The notes below the pieces were generated by a model, which had not been told where the DNA came from, searched no databases, and saw only the letters and a list, made by a program, of their open reading frames with translations. This document shows, one piece after another, positions 54,167 to 62,265 of a DNA stretch of 64,000 nt. This DNA comes from Shewanella halifaxensis HAW-EB4 (GTDB lineage: Bacteria; Pseudomonadota; Gammaproteobacteria; Enterobacterales; Shewanellaceae), in contig NC_010334.1 of the NCBI RefSeq assembly GCF_000019185.1, positions 4,278,001-4,342,000 on the forward strand, in the 5' to 3' direction. Position numbers and translations under genes: made by a program. Position 1 is the stretch's first letter, and every line of letters begins with the position of its first letter.

Positions 54167-54564
54167 GTTCTAGGTTCTAGCAAAGCTAAAGGTATCAAGC
54201 TGCGCCGTGACGAAGTTGTTGATCCTCATTTATTTTCAAAAATCGCTATCGCCTCTGAATCGCCATCTGATAGTTAGGAAGTCAGAATGTCTTTAAGTGC
54301 ATGGATGCACTAGAAAGACCATGGCTCACCTAAGGCAACCTCGGCATCCATGCCTCGCTCACGACTTTCTATTTACAAGAGCTCTTCAATGATCTCGGCA
54401 ACTTCGATGGGAAAGAATGTTTTCTGTAAAAAAATATATCCTTTCAGCTTTTGGTTATGGCTAAAGAGACAATCCTTTTCTAACAGATAGGAATAGCTGT
54501 ACAGCCTTAGTCTTATGGACAAATGTCATCCTTAACCCCTTTTATTGCGAACAAGCTAGGCTAT
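54167..54564. repeat. Non-coding gap with small hairpin repeats
   Basis: No gene seen. It includes the palindrome AGTGCAT-gg-ATGCACT (about 54297-54312) and GGCAT-cc-ATGCC (about 54350). These resemble the GGA/GNA-centred hairpins in the array at 55940-56202 and the repeats at 19.5-19.8 kb. Confidence 0.5.
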
Positions 54565-55092
54565 TTAGTCTGGTGCAATCATATATTCACGGACTAGCTC
54601 ACGTGCGCGATGCAAGCGACTTTTGACCGCCCCCGTCGGCTCATTTAATCGTGTTGCCATTTCAGTAATTGTTAACTCCTCAAAATCTCTGAGCAATACC
54701 ACTTCAAGATAATGGATTGGCAATGATTCAAATGCCTTTATAAGTTCAACTCTTAACTCATGGTCAGAGCGACATAACAATAACTCCTCAGCGACTTCAT
54801 CAGGTAAAGGTTCATGTTTGAACATTCTAGATGAGAGTTTTCGACATTCATGTTTAATCACGGTAAATAACCAAGAGGAAAAAGCTGCGGCGGCTTTAAG
54901 ACCGCCAACTTTACGCGTGATAATTAGCAATGATTCTTGAACCGCATCATCAACATCACTAGCATGGCAATGCTTATAAGCATAACGACGAGCGTCTGGC
55001 TGACAAACGGCTAACAAACGAGTCAGAGCCTTGGTGTCTCCTGTTTGTGCGGCCATAATTAAATCATTTCGGTTGTTAGCAGCTACGCTCAT
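54565..55092 (-). CDS. ECF-type sigma-70 family factor
   Basis: A 175-residue sigma factor with region 2 (HASDVDDAVQESLLIITRKV, about 43-62, then FSSWLFTVIKHECRK) and region 4 (LRDFEELTITEMATRLNEP, TGAVKSRLHRARELV). ECF sigma factors direct a small regulon in response to envelope or redox stress. No anti-sigma gene lies next to it: downstream is a non-coding gap and upstream is a DUF6789 membrane gene on the same strand, 122 bases away. AGGG lies 6 bases before ATG 55092. Confidence 0.88.
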   Translation of the reverse strand: MSVAANNRNDLIMAAQTGDTKALTRLLAVCQPDARRYAYKHCHASDVDDAVQESLLIITRKVGGLKAAAAFSSWLFTVIKHECRKLSSRMFKHEPLPDEVAEELLLCRSDHELRVELIKAFESLPIHYLEVVLLRDFEELTITEMATRLNEPTGAVKSRLHRARELVREYMIAPD

Positions 55093-55214
55093 AATTTACC
55101 CTATTGATGTCTATATCAATATATTAATTAAATATAATGTCATTCATCAGTGCTGCATTACAGCTTAAGTATTATCACTGTCCGACATTACTGATTTTAG
55201 TTTAATATCGCTTA

Positions 55215-55658
55215 TTAGCCTTTACTGACTAAACGTCCATATACGTATCCCAACACCACACCCCAGACTAAGTGCATTCCAAGTGCCATCACTGGTGCCA
55301 TCATTCCCAAATTAACTCCAAATAGGCCAGCACCTGACATAGGCATTGGCAGAATCATCATAAGAAACCACGCCAATACTGAAAACGCGACGCCTTTACT
55401 AATGGCACAACTACCTGGTAATACTTTAAACAGTAACGAAAATGTAAGCCCCCAGACAAAGGTGCCAATCATAAAATGAGCCATCCAGCCAACCACCATA
55501 GACTCTGGCAGACCCATTTTCATATGCGCCATATTACTAAGCATCATGATTGGGTTTAACTCAGGCATTAACCCCATTGCTTGCTTCATAAGCATCAAAA
55601 GTGACAATACGATGGTGGCGACAAATCCTGCGATCATTGAACTAATATATTTATTCAT
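55215..55658 (-). CDS. DUF6789-type small membrane protein
   Basis: A 147-residue protein with four hydrophobic segments, unusually rich in methionine (about 20 Met; e.g. SLLMLMKQAMGLMPELNPIM). It resembles DUF6789 proteins, which have no known function. ATG 55658 starts the conserved MNKYISSMIAGFVATIV; an ATG 36 bases earlier adds an unrelated leader. The methionines could bind copper, but this is speculation. It precedes the ECF sigma factor gene on the same strand. Confidence 0.72.
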   Translation of the reverse strand: MNKYISSMIAGFVATIVLSLLMLMKQAMGLMPELNPIMMLSNMAHMKMGLPESMVVGWMAHFMIGTFVWGLTFSLLFKVLPGSCAISKGVAFSVLAWFLMMILPMPMSGAGLFGVNLGMMAPVMALGMHLVWGVVLGYVYGRLVSKG

Positions 55659-55939
55659 ACTTTTATAACTCTGTTTATTTTTAGAATGTGGCATTGCTCC
55701 AACACCACGACATATTTATTAAGAGGCGCTGAAGCACGAAAACGGTTCGCAAGATTAAAAATAAACTTCAAATAAGTAGTTTTAGAATGGATTCAAGAAA
55801 CGAGATAAAAATTAAACACAATACTTTCAATGAGTAATGTAAAACCAATATCAGATTAAATTTCTAAGATAGATAAACACAGGACCTCCCCTCTCTAAAC
55901 TAACGGAAAACACCATTTCCCCATCGAAGTTGCCGAAAT

Positions 55940-56202
55940 GCGTTGAAAACGCTTTATATACCAGAGTCGCGTAAGTCCAGACATGAATGTCAGGCTAGCT
56001 TTCGCGGGGCAGGATGCCCCATCGGAAGCGTTAGCGATTTATCTATAAGTACGAGGCCCGTATCTAATGCATGTAATTTCGTCGGCGCGGGAGATGCTAG
56101 AGGGGGAAGCTGTTGTCCCCCCCTTGCCCGTGTGTGAGCTGGAAGCTCACGACCTTAGTTGTTAGACGCAGTCTAACTCTCTACTTTATCAAGCGCAGCT
56201 TG
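55940..56202 (+). repeat. Array of short hairpins with GNA-type loops
   Basis: Five stem-loops with three-base G-N-A loops: GCGTT-gaa-AACGC (55940-55952), GGGGCA-gga-TGCCCC (56006-56020), GTGAGCT-gga-AGCTCAC (56134-56150), GTTAGAC-gca-GTCTAAC (56161-56177), CAAGC-gca-GCTTG (56190-56202). A further palindrome GACAT-ga-ATGTC lies at 55980-55991 and a GGGGG/CCCCC pair near 56102-56122. No protein is encoded. Function unknown. Confidence 0.75.
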
Positions 56203-56231
56203 ATTTCTTAATTCTCCCCTCCCCCTTAGAT

Positions 56232-56286
56232 GTCAATTCGACAAAGAACGTTATCAAATAGACAGCTGAAACACAGTCAAAATGAC
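56232..56286 (+). promoter_or_regulatory. Three NorR-type enhancer sites
   Basis: GTCAATTCGAC (56232-56242) and GTCAAAATGAC (56276-56286) match the NorR site GTCA-N3-TGAC. A weaker ATCAAATAGAC (56253-56263) lies between them, with centres 21 and 23 bases from its neighbours. This repeats the three-site layout known upstream of E. coli norVW. NorR binds these sites and, with NO, activates the sigma-54 promoter downstream. Confidence 0.85.
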
Positions 56287-56351
56287 AACAAAAAAAACCC
56301 ACCAAAACCTAATTTCATGATAAAACCTTTAAAAACAAAGATTAACAAAAC

Positions 56352-56366
56352 TGGCATAAGTTTAGC
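56352..56366 (+). promoter_or_regulatory. Sigma-54 (-24/-12) promoter of the NO reductase gene
   Basis: TGGCATAAGTTTAGC has GG at 56353-56354 and GC at 56365-56366 with exactly 10 bases between, as required by RpoN. It lies 66 bases after the last NorR site and 47 bases before the ATG. Confidence 0.8.
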
Positions 56367-56413
56367 TATAACAGGGCTCGCCTGTATCAAAAAAATTTGC
56401 GCTAAGAGGAAAT

Positions 56414-58708
56414 ATGAGCAAACAAAGAATAACCGCAATCGCACTACTACTCGTGCTAATTGCATCCTTCACTGTACTACTGAGTATCGGCAGTGAAATT
56501 TATCGAGAAAAGCCACCTATCCCGACGGCTTTTGTCGATAACCAAGGACAAACACTATTTAGTCAAAACGATGTGGAACAAGGTCAACTGGTTTGGCGCT
56601 CTATGGGGGGGCATCAACTGGGTTCTATCTGGGGGCACGGCTCCTACGTGGCACCCGACTGGACCGCTGACTGGCTGCACCATGAAGCACAGGCGTGGTT
56701 AAATATTACGGCTAAGCAACGCTTTAACACCGAGTTTGCCAAACTTGACTCTCAGCAACAGGCGGGGCTTGAACAGGCGCTGCGTGAAGATATTCGCAAA
56801 AATAGTGTCATCACTAAAGCCAATGGTGAAATTGAAATTAGTTTGTCAGCGACGCGCATCGCAGCAATTAAACAGGTTGAGCAGCATTATCTTGCACTGT
56901 TTGGTGATGACCCTAAGCTGTCATCGTTGCGTGAACAGTATGCGATGAAAGAGGGCACGGTGCCAAATCTTGAGCGCCGTGAACAGCTAAATGCTTTCCT
57001 ATTTTGGGGCGCTTGGGCTGCGGTAACTGAGCGACCCGATGCTGATTATACCTATACCAATAACTGGCCGTTTGACCCGCAAATTGGTAATACCCCAACC
57101 TCTGACAACGTGGTTTGGTCGATTCTCAGTATCGTTACCTTGATTGCAGGTATTGGCGCGCTAGTGTGGTATCACGCCGCCGGTAAACACGAGAGCTTGC
57201 CAACACCTGCAGAGCAAGATCCACTGTTTTACAACAAGCCTACACCGTCTCAACGCGCCGTTGGTAAATACTTTGTCACAGCTATAGGCCTGTTCCTACT
57301 GCAAATATTGCTGGGCGGTATCACCGCACACTACGCGGTTGAGGGGCAAAACTTCTATGGTATCCCCCTTGCAGAAATTCTGCCCTATTCAGTTACCCGA
57401 ACTTGGCATACTCAGCTAGCCGTATTCTGGATTGCGACCGCATGGCTGGGCACAGGGCTTTATATTGCTCCTGCACTTTCAGGCTACGAACCTAAGTACC
57501 AACGTTTAGGCGTTAATGTGCTTTGGGTGGCGCTGGTGATTGTGGTGCTTGGCTCGATGGCGGGTGAATGGATTGGCGTGCAGCAGTACTTCGATCTGGA
57601 TATGAATTTCCTCTTTGGTCATCAAGGGTATGAATACATCGACCTTGGCCGCATATGGCAGGTGTTGCTGCTAGCAGGTCTACTAATCTGGCTAGCGCTG
57701 GTGACGGCATCAATGCGCCCAGCGCTCAAAGTGAAAAATGAGATGCGTCCGGTCATTTGGGTGCTATACGCCTCATGTGTAGCCATTGGTCTGTTCTACG
57801 GTGCCGGCCTGTTTATGGGCAAACACACTAACTTAGCCATTGCCGAATACTGGCGTTGGTGGGTTGTTCACCTGTGGGTTGAAGGCTTCTTTGAAACCTT
57901 TGCTACTTCTGTCATCGCTCTGATGCTAGTACGCCTAGGGCTTATTCGCGCTAGAAGCGCTAACGCTGCAGTATTATTTGCCACGGTTATCTTCTTAACT
58001 GGTGGCTTAATCGGCACCCTGCATCACCTATACTTTACCGGCACGCCAACATCAGTGATTGCTTGGGGCGCAATCTTCTCGGCCCTTGAAGTGGTACCGC
58101 TAGCACTTATTGGATTCGAAGCGGTTGAAAGCTACCGCTTACGCGCAGCAAGCCCATGGATGATCCGTTATAAGTGGGCAATTATGTTCTTCGTCGCCAC
58201 CGCGTTCTGGAACTTAGTTGGTGCAGGTATACTTGGATTCTTAATTAATCCACCTATCGCGCTGTACTTTATTCAAGGTTTGAACACTACTGCTACTCAT
58301 GCCCACGCCGCTTTTATGGGTGTATATGGCATGCTAGGTATGGGACTGATGTTATTCTGTCTACGCGGGCTAACGGGTCAGATGCAGTGGAATGAAAAGC
58401 TACTGAAAGGTGCATTTTGGACCATGAATATTGGCTTAGCCGCCATGGTGTTTATCTCGCTACTCCCCGTGGGAATCGTGCAGTTCTTTGCGGTTATCGA
58501 CCACGGTTACTGGTTTGCTCGCTCACCAGAGGTGATCCACAGCCCACTAGTTGAGACCTTAGTCTGGATGCGTATGCCGGGTGACGTACTGTTCAGTTTC
58601 GGCGGCATCTTCATGGGCTGGTTCCTGTTCGATATCATCAAAAAAGCACTCGCTAAGAAAAAAGCGCTAACTGTGATTGATGATGAACAAGTATCAGCAA
58701 AGGCTTAG
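56414..58708 (+). CDS. norZ: Quinol-dependent nitric oxide reductase (single-subunit qNOR)
   Basis: A 764-residue membrane enzyme that reduces two NO to N2O using quinol, here most likely for detoxification. An N-terminal membrane helix and a NorC-like periplasmic domain without a CxxCH motif (about 30-215) are followed by a 12-helix haem-copper oxidase-like core. Haem and FeB ligand motifs are visible: RTWHTQLAVFW, WWVVHLWVEGFFE with the conserved glutamates, GTLHHLYFTGTP and TATHAHAAFMGVYG. AGAGGA precedes ATG 56414. Three NorR sites and a sigma-54 promoter lie upstream, and norR follows. Confidence 0.95.
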   Translation: MSKQRITAIALLLVLIASFTVLLSIGSEIYREKPPIPTAFVDNQGQTLFSQNDVEQGQLVWRSMGGHQLGSIWGHGSYVAPDWTADWLHHEAQAWLNITAKQRFNTEFAKLDSQQQAGLEQALREDIRKNSVITKANGEIEISLSATRIAAIKQVEQHYLALFGDDPKLSSLREQYAMKEGTVPNLERREQLNAFLFWGAWAAVTERPDADYTYTNNWPFDPQIGNTPTSDNVVWSILSIVTLIAGIGALVWYHAAGKHESLPTPAEQDPLFYNKPTPSQRAVGKYFVTAIGLFLLQILLGGITAHYAVEGQNFYGIPLAEILPYSVTRTWHTQLAVFWIATAWLGTGLYIAPALSGYEPKYQRLGVNVLWVALVIVVLGSMAGEWIGVQQYFDLDMNFLFGHQGYEYIDLGRIWQVLLLAGLLIWLALVTASMRPALKVKNEMRPVIWVLYASCVAIGLFYGAGLFMGKHTNLAIAEYWRWWVVHLWVEGFFETFATSVIALMLVRLGLIRARSANAAVLFATVIFLTGGLIGTLHHLYFTGTPTSVIAWGAIFSALEVVPLALIGFEAVESYRLRAASPWMIRYKWAIMFFVATAFWNLVGAGILGFLINPPIALYFIQGLNTTATHAHAAFMGVYGMLGMGLMLFCLRGLTGQMQWNEKLLKGAFWTMNIGLAAMVFISLLPVGIVQFFAVIDHGYWFARSPEVIHSPLVETLVWMRMPGDVLFSFGGIFMGWFLFDIIKKALAKKKALTVIDDEQVSAKA

Positions 58709-58817
58709 GTTTTAAAGAAGATGCTAGGTCATAGGGAAAGCAGAGACGGTAAAGACTGGGATGAACGTGACTAGGTCACTAACGAAAATGCTTCATTAAA
58801 GCTATTTATACTTCAGT

Positions 58818-58852
58818 AATAAGGGCTTCTTTATGGAGGCCCTTATTTTTAT
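58818..58852 (+). terminator. Terminator of the NO reductase gene
   Basis: A 9-10 bp stem (58818-58827 with 58838-58847) followed by TTTT. It separates norZ from norR, so norR needs its own promoter. Confidence 0.85.
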
Positions 58853-59060
58853 TTGCATCTCTTCATCAGGTTTAAATCAGCCCTGTTTGAAGGTCGCCAA
58901 CCCAAACTCTTAGCCTTATGGGCTTTCAACTCAAGTAAAGGCTGTATAATTGACATATAAACAGCAGAATTTGATACTGTAAAAAAGACAGCATTACTAA
59001 CTTCAAGCTCAGCACTAAGCGAGATAACAGTATTTGCCGATTAATCAATGGAGAAGCACC

Positions 59061-60641
59061 ATGGCCCTTAATCAAAGCGATCTGACTCGTATCGCACTGG
59101 ATATCACCTCAGGCCTGTCCGACCACGACCGCTTCTCTCGTCTGTTAGATACCATACGCCAAACCTTGCACTGTGACGCGGCGGCATTGCTGCAATTTAG
59201 TGGTAAACAATTCACCCCGCTAGCTATCGATGGCTTAAGCCCAGATGTGCTCGGCAGACGCTTTATTCTATCGGAGCACCCTCGCCTTGAAGCCATTGCT
59301 CGCGCAGGTGACGTGGTGCGCTTTCCTGCCGACAGTGAACTGCCCGACCCTTATGATGGACTCATACCCCATCAAGAAGACCATCTGATGGTGCATGCCT
59401 GTATTGGCCTACCCTTGGTCGCCAACGGCGCGCTCATCGGTGCTGTCACTATCGATGGTTTCAACCCAGAGCAATTCAACAGCTTTAGCGATAAAGAGCT
59501 GCGCACACTCAGCGCTATCGCTTCGGCGTCACTCAATAATGCACTACTTATCGAGAAGCTAGAGAAACAGGCGGTGCAATCGCAAGAGCCATCATCGTTT
59601 AATCATAGCAGCGACAGTGAAGTTGAAATTATTGGTCAGTCACCCACCATGCAAGCGATGCAAAATGAGCTTAGCGTGGTGGCCAGTACCGATCTTAACG
59701 TTTTAATTTTAGGCGATACCGGAACCGGTAAAGAGCTGGTTGCTAAATCTATCCATCTGCACTCTCTTCGGGCAAACAAACCGCTGGTTTACCTCAACTG
59801 TGCCGCGCTGCCTGAATCCGTCGCCGAAAGTGAGTTATTCGGTCATGTAAAAGGTGCCTTTACTGGCGCGATTAGTCACCGTAGCGGTAAATTTGAAATT
59901 GCCGATAACGGCACACTATTTTTAGATGAAATAGGCGAGTTACCGCTATCATTACAGTCAAAATTATTACGGGTATTGCAGTATGGCGACTTGCAAAAGG
60001 TTGGCTCAGATAAGAGCTTAAAAGTGGATGTGCGGATCATCGCCGCCACCAATAAAGATCTTAAGCAGGAGGTCTTGGCCGGACGCTTTAGGGCCGACCT
60101 TTATCACCGCTTAAGCGTATTTCCGATTCTTGTGCCACCGCTAAACGAGCGTGAAGGCGACGTGATTTTATTAAGCGGATTTTTTGTCGAACGCAGCAGA
60201 GAAAAATTAGGCTTAAAGAGCCTAAGCTTGAGCCCTGACAGCATTAGCCTATTAAATAATTACGACTGGCCGGGCAACGTACGCGAACTCGAACATGTGC
60301 TGCGCCGCGCCGCGGTATTATCTAGAGCTCAGTCCCAGTCCGATACCGCAGTGATCACCCCGCAGCACTTTGATCTGCGAGGGCAAGACTCACCTCAGCT
60401 TGATAGCGCATTTAAAACCGTAACAAAAGCCAGCCATAGCGTGGCGATAGCTCAAGGCCAAAACCAAACAAATAATCAAACAAATAATCAAACTCTTAAG
60501 CAAGCTACCGAAGCATTTCAGGCACAATATATTCGCCAAGCATTAGTCGGTAACGGTAATAACTGGGCGGCTACGGCGAGGGCGCTAGATGTCGACTCAG
60601 GCAACCTGCACCGCCTTGCCAAGCGCATCGGCATTAAATGA
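59061..60641 (+). CDS. norR: Nitric oxide-responsive sigma-54 activator
   Basis: A 526-residue regulator. Residues 1-170 are the GAF domain that binds NO at a non-haem iron. The AAA+ domain (about 190-420) has Walker A GDTGTGKE, the sigma-54 contact motif GAFTGA and Walker B FLDEIGEL. The C-terminal Fis-type helix-turn-helix ends NLHRLAKRIGIK. ATG 59061 has GGAG 8 bases upstream; a TTG 27 bases earlier is unlikely. It should activate norZ through the sites at 56232-56286. The linker before the DNA-binding domain carries a 12-base in-frame repeat (QTNN, 60465-60493). Confidence 0.94.
   Translation: MALNQSDLTRIALDITSGLSDHDRFSRLLDTIRQTLHCDAAALLQFSGKQFTPLAIDGLSPDVLGRRFILSEHPRLEAIARAGDVVRFPADSELPDPYDGLIPHQEDHLMVHACIGLPLVANGALIGAVTIDGFNPEQFNSFSDKELRTLSAIASASLNNALLIEKLEKQAVQSQEPSSFNHSSDSEVEIIGQSPTMQAMQNELSVVASTDLNVLILGDTGTGKELVAKSIHLHSLRANKPLVYLNCAALPESVAESELFGHVKGAFTGAISHRSGKFEIADNGTLFLDEIGELPLSLQSKLLRVLQYGDLQKVGSDKSLKVDVRIIAATNKDLKQEVLAGRFRADLYHRLSVFPILVPPLNEREGDVILLSGFFVERSREKLGLKSLSLSPDSISLLNNYDWPGNVRELEHVLRRAAVLSRAQSQSDTAVITPQHFDLRGQDSPQLDSAFKTVTKASHSVAIAQGQNQTNNQTNNQTLKQATEAFQAQYIRQALVGNGNNWAATARALDVDSGNLHRLAKRIGIK
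60465..60493 (+). repeat. 12-bp in-frame tandem repeat in norR
   Basis: CAAACAAATAAT occurs twice in full and then in part. It encodes QTNNQTNNQT in the linker before the DNA-binding domain. Confidence 0.75.
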
Positions 60642-60788
60642 CAATATCTCCATTCTGAGCGAGGGAACCGCCCATTTGAGTTGATATAAGTTAGGGTTAG
60701 GGTAAGCGCAGTTAAGCTGATATAAATTATCATGTTGATGAATGCTTGAACTGGATGTTGAAGAGGTTTAAAAGGAATTGAGACTAAA

Positions 60789-61898
60789 TTGAAGCGATTA
60801 ATAGCAAGCTGCATTACAGCTAATAAGTCCCATGTCGCCGCAGGCACTTTTGCAGCCCTGTCACTGTTAGTTGTCGTTTTTCCTGCGAGTGCGCAAGATA
60901 AACTCTCCCCTAAATCCTGTGAACTAAGCACACTCGCCAAGCCGCTATTTGATGCCGAACAGAAAATTCAATATCGACAGCTCGATAATGGCCTGCAACT
61001 GCGCACTCTCGCGATTAATGGCACTCAGGCCGTCTCTATTGCGAGCCAGTTCGATGTTGGGTCGCGCAATGAAGTAAAAGGCCAAACCGGCTATGCCCAC
61101 CTGTTTGAGCACATGCTATTTAAGGGCAGTAAACATGCCCCCGGCGACAGTTATACTCAGACCATGAGCGCCTTAAGCGGTCAGTTTAATGCCAGTACTT
61201 TTTTTGATTTCACCAATTACTACCTGACGATCCCCTCTCAGGCACTCGAGCTGAGTTTATGGCTTGAAGCCGACCGCTTTCGCTACCCAAGCTTGAACCA
61301 GACCACGGTAAAAAACCAGCAAGCAGCGGTGCTCGAAGAGATGGCCACCAGCATAGATAATCAGCCCTATGTGCGCAAAGCGATGGAGTTTTTACTGTCA
61401 CAAGTTGAGGGCACGCCATATGGCCATGCGGTAATAGGCAGTGTTGCCGATGTCAAAGCGGCCACGCCCGATAGCCTAAACGCCTTTCATCAGCGCTATT
61501 ATCGCCCCGACGCCATGCAGTTAAGCTTGGTTGGCGATATTCCCGCACAAACCCAATCTTGGATAGATGAGCAGTTTGGCGACTGGCAAGCGCCAAAAAT
61601 CGAACAGGCGCAGCTGAGCGACCTTAAGATAACGCCAAAGCCTGTGCATGGCGAAATCATCGATGAACGCGGCCCTTGGCCAGCAGTGCTCTTTGCCTGG
61701 CACACCGCTGGCTCAAATTCAGCAGATGCAGCGGGGATTGCGCTACTGGAGGCCTATCTGTTTCAAAACAAAGCCAGCCTCATTCAAGCCACTAGCCTTA
61801 CCGATCCAGACCAACTATTAAGTTACTCCATTCCGTTAACCATGACCCACCACGGCATGACTAACTTGGTGTTAGTGCCGCGCGCGCACTTCGCTTGA
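60789..61898 (+). pseudogene. M16-family peptidase, N-terminal part (frameshifted gene)
   Basis: The first 369 residues of an exported M16 (pitrilysin-type) zinc peptidase: signal peptide (VVVFPASA-QD), then GYAHLFEHMLFKGS with the HxxEH zinc motif near residue 105 and the downstream LEEMATSIDNQPY glutamate region. The frame ends early at 61898 after VPRAHFA. Homologous sequence continues without interruption in another frame, to 62265. Loss of one CG unit from the alternating run at 61879-61887 explains the break; adding two bases restores VPRARTSLDRLTENV and a 492-residue protein. Start TTG 60789 is uncertain. It may be a true mutation, a reversible switch or an assembly error. Confidence 0.8.
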
Positions 61899-62265
61899 TA
61901 GGCTCACTGAAAATGTACAGGACTTAATCGACACCTTGACTGCGCAGCCGATAACCGATGCACAGCTTTGTCAGTTAAAGCAAATTTGGCTCAATAAGGC
62001 GTTATCTGGTTTAGACTCGCAGTCACAACTGGCAAAGGCGCTTTCGGCCACTGCGCCACAAGATAAGCTTCATCCACTGACCGGGCCTTGGCAAAGAATT
62101 AACGCCGTTACCCCGGCACAACTACAAGCTATTACCCAACGCTATTTCAGCCAAAATAGCGTCCGCCTCGACCTGCTTCCGCCTTGGTATATTCGCGCCA
62201 CTAAGTCGATTTTAGAATTTTTGCCTAAGGGGATGACCGACAGCCTTGAAGAGAGCGTGATGTGA
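61876..62265 (+). pseudogene. M16-family peptidase, C-terminal part (frameshifted gene)
   Basis: About 129 residues in the +1 frame relative to the first part. They read on directly as ARTSLDRLTENVQDLIDTLT and then PITDAQLCQLKQIWLNKALS, the C-terminal helices of an M16 domain, and end at TGA 62265. There is no ribosome site before the only internal start codons, so it is unlikely to be an independent gene. The stop overlaps the next start (TGATG), which keeps the operon layout of a two-gene M16 pair. Confidence 0.75.

Noticed and set aside
55943..56137. A 64-residue rightward frame
   Set aside because: It is made of the hairpin array, with each stem read as codons; no ribosome site or homology was seen.
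56230..56496. An 88-residue frame upstream of and overlapping the NO reductase start
   Set aside because: It runs across the NorR sites and the sigma-54 promoter and then into norZ in another frame.
61860..61940. Programmed ribosomal frameshift in the M16 gene
   Set aside because: No slippery heptamer or stimulatory structure was seen. Loss of a CG unit explains the break more simply.
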